Source: Argyresthia goedartella (taxonomy: Eukaryota; Arthropoda; Insecta; Lepidoptera; Argyresthiidae). From it: a stretch of DNA of 64,000 nucleotides. Shown here piece after piece: positions 22,140-32,973 of the stretch. The DNA is taken from positions 30,999,674 to 31,063,673 of the forward strand of contig OX463808.1 of assembly GCA_949825045.1 (NCBI GenBank). Direction: 5' to 3'. The notes below the pieces were generated by a model. The model had not been told where the DNA came from. It made no database searches and saw only the letters and a list, made by a program, of their open reading frames with translations. The position numbers and the translations under genes are program-made. Position 1 is the first letter of the stretch. Each line of letters starts with the position of its first letter.

Positions 22140-22700
22140 GTATGGTTTTTATTTATACGAAACATTTACTAGAAATATTATACACAAAATTGAAGATTTG
22201 CGGCTGACCGTAGCTGACTCAGCATTGCTACTACCAGAAGTACCACCAATAGTACCACGAGTAGATAGATAGATGATGAAGTGGGTCGCCCACTGAACAC
22301 AGGTGGGTGATCGGTGCTCTATTGTGACTATTTCACGCAATTCCCAGTGTTTGAGCTCCGGTTGCTGTTGATTCAGCCGATTTTCCTCCCGAAAACTCCT
22401 TGTTCTTTTGTTTATGACATAGGCAGTCTGGTTTCTGGCCCAATAAATCTCTGGTCTGCACCAAATCTCACCAGCTCGTCTGCTTTTTTATTTCATTGGA
22501 TCCATTCGTGTCCGGGAACCATTGCAATAATTACTTCCGAAACACTTTCCAAAGAGTTGGGTTTACCTTGCATTCTTTGACTAGTGCAGATTTAGTTATT
22601 GGTTGTCTTAGCGCCTTTAACATTTTGGCCACCATCAATAAATTGAAACATTTTCCGGAAAATGCGAAAGTTGGCGGAAGTCTTTATAAGACTCGCTAGT
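22140..22700 (-). pseudogene. Degenerate RNase H region of a LINE (I/R1 type)
   Basis: On the minus strand, broken frames give 'AKMLKALRQPITKSALVKEC' (about 22635-22575), then 'IAMVPGHEWI' followed, after a stop, by 'KKADELVRFGADQRFIGPE' (about 22525-22430). VPGHxxxxxNxxADxLARxG is the C-terminal block of the RNase H domain carried by I/R1/LOA-type LINEs, ending in their typical 'F.GPEP'. Two or more stops and a frameshift are present. It is only a fragment: no reverse transcriptase was recognised upstream or downstream. Confidence 0.65.
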
Positions 22701-23214
22701 CGGGTGCAAATCACAAAAGGTGTGCAAACTATATTCCAGAGCTGAGCAACTACCACGCGGGTGCATTTACATATAGAATAGTGCCGCTGACTCTCCTTGC
22801 GGGTTCCGACGTCATCCAGGGTTGTGCCGGAAATTCCCGAATTATCGCCTAAATACCTATTATCTTCAAAAAGCTTCAAGTCAAGCTGCATAGCTAAATG
22901 GGGCAAGAAAGCGGGGCTCACTCCTTCAATGTGTTCACATTCACATTTCCATTTAGGTGCTAACTAAACTTTATACCTACTCTATTACTAAAAACTAGAC
23001 ATAAGGATTTGACAAAATACTACAGAAACAACACGTAAATTTATAAATGAAATATTTATTTTATTATACGAAAGTAGTGAGCGACAACCCTAATTGGCCG
23101 AGTGTGGTAGGACCCGCTAGTCGAATCGGCGGCGTGGGTAAAAGTCTTCATTAGCTATGTATAGTCTGAACCCGCGAGGCAGGTCGGAGCTTATAATTTT
23201 GAACTCGCTGCTTA
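22701..23214. other. Unassigned stretch
   Basis: May include further degraded sequence of the RNase H-bearing LINE on the minus strand (22700-22920), but I could not align any motif. Nothing else was seen. Confidence 0.4.
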
Positions 23215-23436
23215 TAATTTTGTAATCATTTATTATGATAATTAATATTGTAAGTTTTGTATTAGTTGAACACAACCAATTTTTAACCAAAGAGATCTAA
23301 AAATCAATCTGTGGTTGTTTCCCCGCCCTTGTACTCCCACAGTTGTAAGCAAGAGGCAAAAAATGACGTTTAATATATATAGTAAATATCTACAGTAATA
23401 AAGAAATATTGACTTTGACTTTTGGCTTTGACTCTT
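23215..23436 (+). mobile_element. LINE A 3' end, truncated copy
   Basis: Only the last ~220 bp of the family A 3' untranslated region: 'gagatctaaaaatcaatctg', 'gaggcaaaaaatgacg', 'tctacagtaataaag', then the tail of 'ttgactttgactttt' repeats. It is plus strand and strongly 5'-truncated, as is usual for LINE copies. Confidence 0.8.
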
Positions 23437-24124
23437 CGTTAAATAAATTATAATTAGTGGCTTTGTGAGCTGTAGGACTCGCGAGTCTCTCTTTGCATGG
23501 CTTAAGACAAAATAATTGTTCAATAAGCCGGTTTTAAGGTTAAAACAAAATCATTGTACAAAAAGCTTAGATTTAGATATCGATCGAATGCAAGTAAAAG
23601 CAAGGTCAAAATAAATAAGTCACAAAAATCTTAGTTATATTATAATGAAAGCTGATGAAATTCCTTTGTGATTTGATGTGATAGAGGATCACAGGTTTAA
23701 ATGATTAAACGTTGTTCGGACAAAAAATGCGTATTCATAAAGAAGACGTTTTGTGATATTTTTCAACACTACAAAATGCTGAAATATGTTTTTTATACTT
23801 ATTGTTAACCTTCACATCTCTGCCATTGTCAAAAAAAATGAACCAACAATAAAAATCCATATATTATCGTACCTGCTCACTAACTTTTACGAGAATCGGT
23901 CGGGAATTGCGACTTGTAGAGAAACACAGCCGAACAGATAAATGTATGCACTTTTGTCCAGCTGAATCAGTTCGCAATTTCCTGGCTACTTTTCATATTG
24001 TGGCAGTGACACGAGATTTTAGTAGTTGGCTACTGAATGAATGTTTATTTTTTCCCTTTTAGTTAGTCCAAGTATTGTTGACAGAATACAAATCCCAATG
24101 GTGCAGCCGTGTTTTCGAAACGTA
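23437..24124. other. Unassigned stretch with one repeat fragment
   Basis: Contains 'ttttacgagaatcggtcggg' with 'gcgacttgtagag' at about 23886-23925, the same dispersed repeat fragment as near 2205 and 3505. The rest is unidentified AT-rich DNA. Confidence 0.45.
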
Positions 24125-24486
24125 GCGATAGCTATAATGTTAACCTAAGAAATAATCACAGACTTGTTGCGCCCCGGCAAAAAAGGGATATTACAATGAT
24201 CAAGATTACTTATATGACGGCACTGTATGCGGTTAATCTAGCTCAACACAGACCCTGCTGTTTATAGTTTTGTAATTATATATTCCTGCTTATTAATTAT
24301 AATAATGAATATTGTAATACACACACACAACATTTTTTTAAAATAGATCTAAAAAAATTATCTGTGGGAGTTTCTACGTCCTCCTCTCCCACAGTGGTCC
24401 AATGTAGACAAGAGGCAAGAAATGACTTTGGCTAAGTATATGTAAATACCTACAGTAATAAATAAATTTGACTTTAACTTTGTTCT
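24125..24486 (+). mobile_element. LINE A 3' end, truncated and internally deleted
   Basis: Begins 'agcgatagctataatgttaa', matching LINE A at 18132, then skips about 110 bp to 'aaaaagggatattacaatga' and continues to the end, with the hairpin at 24362-24394 and the 'tttgactttaactttg' tail. The small gap looks like an internal deletion. Confidence 0.8.
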
Positions 24487-25144
24487 ATAATCTCCGATGA
24501 AATAAAAAGGAAAGACAAATATTCGTTAATTTAATTATCATTTTCTACATGGAATTTTGGGTCTTCAGAGCTAATTTAGCGGTAAAACATCGAAAGTTTG
24601 AACTGTTTCCAAATGTTGCCAAAAAAAAACATGAAATTAACAATAGGTAATCTAGTGGTAAATCATCGTTGTTTCAACTGCGTGGTGCTCAATTCACCGA
24701 GAAACATGCATCTAGCGAATATTCATCATGGAATACTAGAATAGATAAAGTAAATAAATGTTATTCAAATTACGTTAATATTTTCTTATTGAATTATCAA
24801 AATATTTTTTTCACATCCAGATAAACAATCTTTGACAAAATGTGTAAAATATATATTGCTATGAATTAGCCAAAATACACGCCTGCGTTTTATTTCTGGG
24901 CCTGTGAACACTGAGTTAAGGCTTAATCGAACTTGTTCTATCTAAAACGACGCCCGTACGACGAATTTCATGAGTTGAGTATACTTTAATCAACATAAAA
25001 AGCGCTTACGTGAGAAACGACGGCATCTAAGCACAATTTCGTCAGAACCCCTGCGAGATTCGCTTCGCCCGAAAATTCACTATATACGTAGGCGATACCA
25101 AAACTAACTTTCTAGCCGACCTAACATATAGATAGCAATACTGG
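24487..25144. other. Unassigned stretch
   Basis: No gene or element recognised. Confidence 0.45.
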
Positions 25145-25545
25145 CTGAATGAAACGATTAGTTGAAACAACTTCCCGGCTCAAAATGTCCTCTACGGGTC
25201 CACTAACTATGTCAATTAAAATATACAACCACCTTCCCGAAAATATAAAACAAGAAGAAAATTACCAAACATTCATTAATAAGCTAAAACAACTACTACA
25301 AGAAAAATGCTATTACTCAATAAATAAATACATAAACGACAAATTAACATAAGACTTATTAATAGGAAAAGTGACCATTGTTACATAAAATTATTAATAA
25401 AGATACTTACCAAAACTGTTACCTACTTAGTATAGAAAATGACATTAATATAAATAGATAATAAGTTTGAACACTCACATTGTATTGCCCCCACGGGGTA
25501 TCATTGTTAATGATAAGCAATAAATAAACTCGCACTCAGAATTTT
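25145..25545 (+). mobile_element. LINE 3' end fragment (other family)
   Basis: A 67-codon frame (25149-25352) ends with 'SIKIYNHLPENIKQEENYQ', 'FINKLKQLLQEKCYYSINKY' and a stop: the classic C-terminus of Jockey/CR1-group LINE proteins (NxLPxxIK, FKxxLKxxL, YYSxxEYL). A 3' untranslated region follows, with 'cattgtattgcccccacggg' and 'aagcaataaataaac' near 25480-25535. The rest of the element is missing. Confidence 0.68.
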
Positions 25546-26120
25546 AATTTAAAGTCGTTGCCGCTAGGAGGTGCTGGCTCAATGCCATACAAAACTGAGT
25601 TCGCGTAAACGCGTTCGATGAGTTAGAAAAACTCCCACTTAACACACGGTTCTTAAGGAGTTACGGGGCATTGTTGCAGACGCTGCTAGGAAGCGCTCGT
25701 ACGTGCCGATGTCACAGTTGCACCTGACTTCATTGCATTCACTAACTCTGTTATATTTTATTAGTACCAAAATAAAAGGGTATGGAAACGCAAATTCCAA
25801 CTTGGTAAGGTAGATCAAGAATCCCCATCGGTGAATCTACCAGCACTGCCAAACGTAGCTTCGACATCAATAAAGAAGCTAAACGGCCTTAGAGTGCTGG
25901 CTGACAGAGCAAGATTTGTGGGACATAATCAATATTCAAGCCAACCTCGAAGACCCCATTGCCGTGCGAAAGGACGCAAAGGCACGCGTGAAGGTCTGTC
26001 ACATTTGTGAAGAATCAATTTATCCTAGTCTAAGGTCAACCAAAACTGCGTATCACACATTTCAATGTAGAAAAGAGATGGAATAGTTTACTCGGTACAC
26101 GTTAACCGGATAGTGACAAT
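25546..26120 (+). other. Possible LINE C-terminal zinc-finger relic
   Basis: At about 25940-26085 one frame reads 'EDPIAVRKDAKARVKVCHIC' then, 19 residues on, 'HTFQC'. A C-x2-C...H-x3-C arrangement near the end of a protein is seen at the C-terminus of some R1/I-type LINEs. No other part of such an element is visible, so this is weak. The GC-richer part at 25560-25730 is unidentified. Confidence 0.25.
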
Positions 26121-27142
26121 GACAGGCAGTACTGCCAGTACCAAATAGTTGCCAAAAATATTAAATGTAAACGTAAATTACGCTTTGTTTGAGAATAAAA
26201 CCCTATTTTTTGGGCACTGTTTTTAGTAATCGGAGTTTTTCTCAAAATTTGGTAACCAAATCAATATTTTTTTCCTATGGAATATTATTCAATATCACAT
26301 TAGGTTTCAAAAGCCACCAAAAATATGAATATAAAACATAGCCAAATTACGTTATGAAAAGATCGCCTAGGTCTCTGGAAATAAAGCAACTACCGGAATA
26401 ATTTCATACTCTTTTTGGAGAAAAGAAGCCATTATTTAATCATTGGCAGCATGATTCCACCTACTGCTGCACTACTTGCACTACTGCTGATGCTAATGAG
26501 AAAGATCTTATCTATTTTTTTTATGCTGCATAAACGGCTGTATCTTTTATTTCGTTGACCTAGTTAACTCTTTTTAGCAACTCTTTGATACTGGCAGTAC
26601 CGTCTGTTCCTTCATCATCACTATTCAGTTAAATTTACCTCGACAAACTCTTACATTTCAAAGTTATAGATATTTTTTACAGTTTGTACATAACAAAGAA
26701 AAAATGCCTATAAGACTTGGGACGGGGGGCATTTTTTAAAGTTATTTTTGTCGATAAAATTTGATCCTCTATAACCCGGTTTGATTAGTGCACTTTAAAG
26801 AATCACACTGTTTACACCAGCACGCGTGATTGATTCGGGGCTACGAAATAAAGTGCAAAGATTTCGGCACCGAAATGAGGTATCAATTAAAACAAATGAA
26901 GCTAACCCCCGGAGCAGTGTTTCTGGCGAGGTGACAATAAATCTTACGCCTCCGAGAAGGATGATCAGAGTTCATCGGTTCTCACTAATTGCCGTCATTA
27001 ATCTAGGAGGTCATGACACCAGGCAGGTGCTTCGTTCGAGGCCAAGTTACGTTGATCTGATATACTAGCCCTTGGCAGTTGAGGATATTGATCCTCTATT
27101 ATACGAGAATTCTGATGTTGTCCCGGTTGCCCTGTTATCGTA
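26121..27142. other. Unassigned stretch
   Basis: No gene or element recognised. An 80-codon frame at 26826-27068 has no features. Confidence 0.45.
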
Positions 27143-27144
27143 TA

Positions 27145-27627
27145 TATGTCGCAGTTAGTTGGTTAAATCAGACGCTTAACTAACTCTCTAGACCGTTAAT
27201 TAAATGCCGACGTTTAACGCGTTGTCTTAACGTTCCTAGGCAACAAGGCCAACAAGACATATACAATATAAATAATTTTTATGTATACTTTAGTTTATGT
27301 TTAAAGTATATTTTCTTGTTCTTACATGTTCAGCCTAACACGAAGGATAAAGTGGGCTTCGCTTCGCTCACCCCCTTTACCTCCTTGACCTAAGCTACCG
27401 CAATGTTTTGCCCTGATATAAGCTGTGCAAATCAGCTGTTGTCGTGACGCCATTTTGTTTTCCAACAAACCGGCTTTCGGTAAGACAGATTGTTGAAAGT
27501 TTTCAACGATGCTTAATTTAAATCAAAATGTAGTATAGTAATATAGTGACTTGGTTAAACGTTGGTTTTTAATTAACGCTCTGGAGAGTTAGTTAAGTGT
27601 CTCATTTAACCAACCAACTGCGACATA
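27145..27627. mobile_element. MITE with long terminal inverted repeats, TA-flanked
   Basis: The left end starts 'tatgtcgcagttagttggtt' and the right end, read in reverse from 27627, starts 'tatgtcgcagttggttggtt'. The two match over about 73 bp with roughly 8 differences and no gaps. TA dinucleotides flank both ends (27143-27144 and 27628-27629), as in Tc1/mariner target duplications. The total of 483 bp has no coding capacity. Its interior (27290-27425) contains the central hairpin of family F-hp ('ggcttcgcttcgctcacccc'). Confidence 0.78.
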
Positions 27628-27629
27628 TA

Positions 27630-28058
27630 AAAGGAAGGATTCAATCAAAAAGGAATATTATTACGATTTCATTCGTATTGAGATGAAGTTATGCGGGAGA
27701 TTGTAATACTTTTCTCCCCTTTTCAGACACGTAATAATTAAAGAAAAATATATATTTTTATTAAAATTTAACGATAAATTACTTTTTTTCCGACATCCTA
27801 TGTTGAAACTCGTTTTGAAGGTGAGTTGTCACGGTTGTTACTTTTTATTAAAGGCTATTTAGAGTTTCACCCGGGAATGTGAGATAATAAGCTGGAAACT
27901 GAAAAAAGGTTGATTTATTGTGAATTTTGGGACACATCTTAATGTTGTCTTACCTTAGTAAGGATGTTAAATTAAAGGGTTTATGCTAGTTTCCAGCTTA
28001 TCATCTCACAGGAGGTACCTCTAATTCCTATTATATCTAAAAATAAATGGCTATGCAT
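27630..28058. other. Unassigned stretch containing a short inverted-repeat unit
   Basis: Apart from the 131 bp inverted-repeat unit at 27879-28009 (separate entry), nothing is recognised. Confidence 0.45.
27879..28009. repeat. 131 bp unit bounded by 22 bp inverted repeats
   Basis: The left arm begins 'gtgagataataagctggaaa' and the right arm (27988-28009) is its complement with a single mismatch. The 87 bp interior is unremarkable and non-coding. It could be a very small MITE or a fold-back remnant. No second copy was seen in the window. Confidence 0.6.
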
Positions 28059-28059
28059 A

Positions 28060-29345
28060 ATAGACTAAATTCTTGTGAATGAATAACATCTTTGTAGAGG
28101 ACTAAAATGATTTTAGAAAAATTAAATTGACATTACCAGCGATATAGGACCTCTTAAAATATGTTAATGACAGTTAGTCATATCTCAGTTTTCTACATGG
28201 ACATCGCCAAGGCTTTTGACTTCGTAGATCATAAATGAAGCTACTTATAAAACTTGACGGCTTTGGTAAAGAGGACCTAAACAATACCTATTAAATTTAC
28301 ATGTAAAAAATGGAAAACAATTTTGCATTATTAATAATAGATCAAACCGGTACTGCGCAAAGCCCGTTAAGTATGGAGTACGACAGGGTATCTTGGAGCC
28401 TGTAGTATCCTTGGCATATATTAATGATGTAACAGAAAGTGTCTCGCATACAACGGTATTATTTGCGTAAGATTGCTCGTTTATCACAAAATGTACAAAG
28501 CATCTTCACAGTGAACCGGATATAAATAATACAATGAGTAGACTAATCAAATCGTTACAAAACTATGATCTAAAGATTAATCTGCAGAAAACTAAAATTA
28601 TGTAATTTCACAAGCATCAAGCAAACCCCCCAACCTAAAGAATAAACTATAAAAACCAAAACATACAAATAATAAAAATAATAATATTTCTTGGACTACA
28701 CTTAGACCAAAATTGTAGATGGAAGCTTCACATAGAGAAAGTATGCTGGGAAATAAAAAGCTTTGTATACCGAAAAAGGAGACTAACATAAATTGCTAAT
28801 ACAGCATAATTGAGCTATGTGCACTCTATCGTAAGCTACGGTATTATTTTCTTTGGCAATTCTACTGGCAAAGTTTTAAAACATCAGAAAAATGCATTAG
28901 GGTAGTGCGGGCATTAAGCCCAAAGAAAGTTGCAGACCCTTAAAATAAACCAATTAAAAAAATATGACATCCTTACATTTCCATCAATGTTCATAAAGAA
29001 ACATTTTACTCGTTTTATTCGGCGCAACGTAATACAAGTCATTCTAGAAACTTATGTAATGAAAAGGCCTAAAATAACCATTTCCTTTAAGCGAACGAAG
29101 CGAAAAGCGAAGCGAAACTTAAAGGAATAGCGTATTCTATGTAGCCATTTATAAATATTCAACTTAATACCAAATGACATAAATACTACATTTAAATCAC
29201 TTTAAACATTTTATGAGTATAATATTTAAAAATAAAATATACTATGATATTAATCAATACTAATGATAAAGATTTGATTGCTATCTAAACCTGCAAAAGT
29301 TGTGGCCTGAGTTTTTTTACGAAGCGGAGTAGCATAACCTGATAA
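28060..29345 (+). pseudogene. LINE relic, family F copy 2
   Basis: Parallel to the relic at 1690-3115. 'MDIAKAFDFVDHK' (about 28198-28235) is followed at once by a stop. 'ILEPVVSLAYINDVTESVSH' (about 28390-28450), 'NTMSRLIKSLQNYDLKINLQ' (about 28530-28590), and 'LGLHLDQNC' region (28690-28720) follow. The end part reads 'ttcaacttaataccaaatga' and 'aaaataaaatatactatgat', shared with the 3' end at 30310-30580, and terminates in 'acgaagcggagtagcata'. Many stops and shifts. Minus-strand open frames across it are shadows. Confidence 0.68.
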
Positions 29346-29655
29346 TTTCTTATTTCACATTACGAGGTCCTAACCTTGCATTATTAATGCGCGTTCGGTC
29401 AGCACTTTGCAATAATCAATAAGCTGATGCACAATTTGTAACTTCGAATTTCCGCAAAATGACAGTCTATTGGATTAAAATTGCTGAAAACTTTTCATCT
29501 TATTATCACTGAAATAACCAGATGTGCCGGCACACAAAAAGTTTCCCAATTGTACGAGTTATAGAAGTTTTAATATTTCGGGGGGACTTTGAGTAAGAAT
29601 TTAATACGTTTTTCTACAACGATTTTTTAAAAAAGATACTCATAGTAAATTAACT

Positions 29656-29976
29656 TTGTTCATAACTATCAGTTCAAGCACGTTAACTATTATGATAATT
29701 ATTCTGATGACATACTTAAAAGTCAGTGAATGCTGTGATACTATGATCCGTAGAGTTAGCCAAACCTCAAAAATTCCCAAACGAGGTGAAAAACTAGACC
29801 AAATCTGTCGCAACTATGTATGTATGTCATGTATAGATAATGTTATCCTGGTGGATCTCATGACAGGGCATATTGAAATTTGTTCAAATCAATCTCGATC
29901 AACGCTTTTTTACATGCAACATCACCTGAAAAATAAAGCAGCGCGGCAGTATCGGGAGTTTAATATACGGGTATAA
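29656..29976 (+). CDS. Possible small secreted protein (106 codons), uncertain
   Basis: ATG start. The first ~24 residues ('MFITISSSTLTIMIIILMTY') look like a signal peptide or a single membrane segment, with a plausible cut near 'VSEC'. The rest has six or seven Cys ('SECCDTM', 'ICRNYVCMSC', 'EICSN'), a pattern seen in small secreted insect peptides. The 3' end runs up to the edge of the SINE at 29976, so the natural C-terminus may be lost. No splice sites, promoter or homologue could be checked. In AT-rich DNA a hydrophobic start can arise by chance, so confidence is low. Confidence 0.22.
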   Translation: MFITISSSTLTIMIIILMTYLKVSECCDTMIRRVSQTSKIPKRGEKLDQICRNYVCMSCIDNVILVDLMTGHIEICSNQSRSTLFYMQHHLKNKAARQYREFNIRV

Positions 29977-30160
29977 TTAATATAAACATTTACATACACG
30001 CACATAGATTGCTTCTGAACCCACACTAAGATACTCTTTGACGTAGGAACCAGATACATATAAACATCACACACATATAAACATCCAAGAAATGGATTTT
30101 TTTTCTTTATCCCCTGCTGGGGATGGGGGAGAGCCACAACCACAGCGCCACAGAGGTCAT
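29976..30160 (-). mobile_element. SINE family S2 (copy a)
   Basis: Minus-strand copy. Its right end on the plus strand is 'gagccacaaccacagcgcca' and it includes 'ttctttatcccctgctggg', 'acatccaagaaatggat' and 'cttctgaacccacacta'. Read in its own direction it shows the order gtggctgtgg - ggataaag - tggatgtttatatgt - ggttcctac - gtgggttcagaagcaa, shared with 36150-36353 and 60406-60560. The B-box region is eroded in this copy. Confidence 0.6.
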
Positions 30161-30309
30161 CGCAAATTCAAAAAATTTACGTAATTCTAAAGTCTATTAA
30201 AAAAACATTCTAGAACAATTACAAGGCGGTAGATTTCAGTAGCCACAACATTTTATTTTATACCAGCCATGGTCCTTTTGCGGTTTGAAATTTAAATGTC
30301 CAGAGTAAA

Positions 30310-30580
30310 AATAATCTGGGAAGAGCGTATTATATTTAGAATTTGCCATTAGAATATTCAACTTATTAATAAATGACATAAATATCTTACATTCCTTTAA
30401 CATTTCGTGACTAGAATCTTTAAAAATAAAATATTCTATGATATTAATGAATTATTAAATTAAAAATAATAAATTATTAACTAAACTCTCAAAAGTTATT
30501 AACCTGGCATGAGTTTTCTTGCCGTTCCTTTTTCGACCAAAAAGCCTACGGCTTAACGAAGCGGAGTAGCATATCGTTAT
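30310..30580 (+). mobile_element. LINE family F 3' end
   Basis: About 270 bp parallel to 29125-29345: 'aatattcaacttattaataa', 'aaaataaaatattctatgat', 'acctggcatgagttttcttg', 'aacgaagcggagtagcatat'. One frame gives the LINE-type C-terminal motif 'RIFKNKIFYDINELLN'. It lies about 1 kb beyond copy 2, so the two 3' ends are direct repeats. Confidence 0.62.
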
Positions 30581-31754
30581 TATAATTATATTGCCTACTT
30601 TTTAATATAATAACTGATATATGGCGCCTCTGCTATCCCATATTGGAAAGGCATGTCTTTGAACAAAACTAATCACGTCACTCAAGGGTCCTTATCTAAA
30701 CACCCCAAATAAACATTCGATGAGTGCTTGTATAGGGTCGAAACACATGATGTAATAAATTCCAGCTCATGTAAACTCATGGTTGAGACCGCATGCTAAA
30801 CGTTATTTATGTAGTGAAAAAGTTTCATCTCTTTATACACTGCACCAGATGTTAAGAAAATACGCCCAAACTGCTACCATTTCGTTCAAATGAAGGCATT
30901 ACTTATCCACCATAACTAAGCAGTACCTTTTCATTAATCTCGGAAGAGTCAAGAGGAATATGTTTGCAACGTGGAGCGTGATCCAAAAGATGGTACTTAG
31001 AAGAAAAAATACAATTTAGTATCAAGTACCCTATCGCAATAAAATAAATACTCAGGTGTTCCTTATGCCATTGCAATATGTATTGTACAAATGAAGTTGA
31101 TTGCCACGAGACGTCCGTAATGTTAGTAGTAGTAGTCCGATTAGGTAAAATCTACTACCTATACCCCGTAGATCAATAAGAAAAAGATAAACCCTTATAA
31201 ATCTTTGATGAGATTCTCTTCTTCACAATCTCGTCCATTCAATTTCGTGTTTGGGTAGTTCGTTGTGTGGGCTTTACCTTTACAGTATTTTCTCCCTCGT
31301 TTTTGGGGTTCCATTTAAGCTGAAACCTTTTAGCACCTGTCATGCCTAGTCATGATTGAGAGATTATTTCACATTTCCTGACTTTCATGTGAAATAGTAG
31401 ACGGAAGTACTTTGTGTCGTCCTTAGAATCAATAGGGCAATTTCTCACTCGTAGTTATCAGTAGTAAATAATAGAAAGATAGGTTTACTTTTCCGTGTGG
31501 AATAAAAAATCCTAAATTTAAATAATTGTATGAACATGTCAAATCTTCGAACGGCTACACGACCAGGGGTCATCCATAGATGTCAACTCCAATTTTCCTT
31601 ATTAAAAATTTGCTGCTTTTCCATTACCTCAATTTTCTTAACCTCCCTAACCTCATATTTGTCATATATACTCTATATATAAGCCCGTAATAACATGGAT
31701 GGACGGCTTTCCAAAAAGTTGAAAATGATGATTGAAAAATATGATGCCTTCTTC
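30581..31754. other. Unassigned stretch
   Basis: About 1.2 kb of AT-rich sequence without recognised genes or elements. Confidence 0.5.
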
Positions 31755-31920
31755 TTAATTTCATTTCATAATTCTTTATTGCACACAAAACATGTAAAAA
31801 AACAATACTTTCATGAAAATAGTGTACAAAGGCAAGCTTATCTATTTATTTATTATTATCTAAGAGATCTCTTCCAGCAAACCAGGTTAAGATTGGAAAG
31901 GTTGATTGAGAAGGGGTAGA
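31755..31920 (-). mobile_element. LINE 3' untranslated end
   Basis: On the minus strand, 'gctggaagagatctcttaga' leads to 'gcctttgtacact' and then 'tgtgtgcaataaagaatt'. This arrangement (LPxxWNxLEEISxx-type end, then a 'tgtgcaataaag' signal) is one I know from a very abundant lepidopteran LINE 3' end. The rest of the element is missing. Confidence rests on recalled consensus plus the polyadenylation-like signal. Confidence 0.5.
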
Positions 31921-32020
31921 CCTTTGTGTACAGCAATATAACGAAGTAAACAAGTACACAGAATAAATTAAATAAACTATATAATTACTATGATAATATA
32001 CTACGACTATTCTAAATATA

Positions 32021-32046
32021 TCAACCTATATATATACATATATAAA

Positions 32047-32083
<37 letters not shown>

Positions 32084-32090
32084 TTTTGTA
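32021..32090. repeat. TA microsatellite
   Basis: An imperfect TA-rich tract, with an unbroken TA run of about 18 units at 32053-32089. Confidence 0.9.
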
Positions 32091-32766
32091 GTAATAAATT
32101 CTTACACGCACAGTACCCATAATTCTAAAGAGAGAGGTAATGCTTCTTCGCGCCACTTTATATTATATTCAAATTAGTTGATTTCTAAGTTAACAAACAC
32201 AATTAATTATATGTACTTTCAAGATTAATTATAATAAGTTGATTTGTTTTGCATCTAGAACGTCAGTCAGTATGTTAAATCGGCTTTTCACCAGCATTTT
32301 AATTCTGGGTATCATCAACCACAGGAAGGTACATATAACTCTTCCGCACATGTGGTCCTTTTTCTCGCTACTAAATATGCGGAACCCACTCAGCGCACAC
32401 AACTTGGCTTACGTGGTGCTTGGCCGTTCATGTTAGATGTTGCTATCTCCATGAGGTCTGATGGAGTTAGTTTGACAAAGTGCCTAATTGAATTACATTA
32501 GGTACATTAAGAAGAGGTTCTCTCCACCCCTGTTCATAAAATTAAAAAATGTTTACATGTCGTACTCGTAAGTACGGTGAAATTTAAGGCTTCAAAACTA
32601 ACTAGCTTGAAATCTAACAGCTTTTAACCTTCTCCACTCCTAACAGCTGATAATATTAGTCGGGTTGCCTAATCTTCAAGCTCATTTTTTAACCAGTTAG
32701 TTTAGTTGTAACGTCTCTCGAAGAGGTCTGATAGTATTAATGTTTCAATAAAATAAAATAAATGTT
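32091..32766. other. Unassigned stretch
   Basis: No gene or element recognised. A 65-codon frame at 32239-32436 has no supporting features. Confidence 0.45.
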
Positions 32767-32973
32767 AGAGGACAAATAAATATTAGAGGACGATCTTACA
32801 CAAATCAAACTAGGTCCATAGTAAGCTCAATAAGGCTTGTGTTATGGGTACTAGACGACGATATATTTAATAGAGATGAATACTTACGTAACAAATATTT
32901 GCCCTAACCGGGATTCGAACCCAGGAACATCAGCTTCGTAGGTAGGGTCACTACCCGCTAGGCTATACCGGCC
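32767..32973 (-). mobile_element. tRNA-derived SINE, family S3
   Basis: Read on the minus strand, the head is 'ggccggtatagcctagcggg' with an A-box-like 'tagcctagcggg', then 'gggttcgaatccc', which contains a perfect B-box (GGTTCGAATCC). The body includes 'tcgtctagtacccataacac' and 'ttgagcttactatggaccta', and ends near 'agatcgtcctctaatattta'. It is tRNA-like only in the first ~75 bases. The long conserved body and A/T-rich end show a SINE and not a tRNA gene. I recall this body from lepidopteran genomes. Confidence 0.75.

Noticed and set aside
32899..32973. A tRNA gene on the minus strand
   Set aside because: The A- and B-box matches are good, but the 75 bp head continues into a SINE body with a typical A/T-rich end, and the cloverleaf is not convincing.
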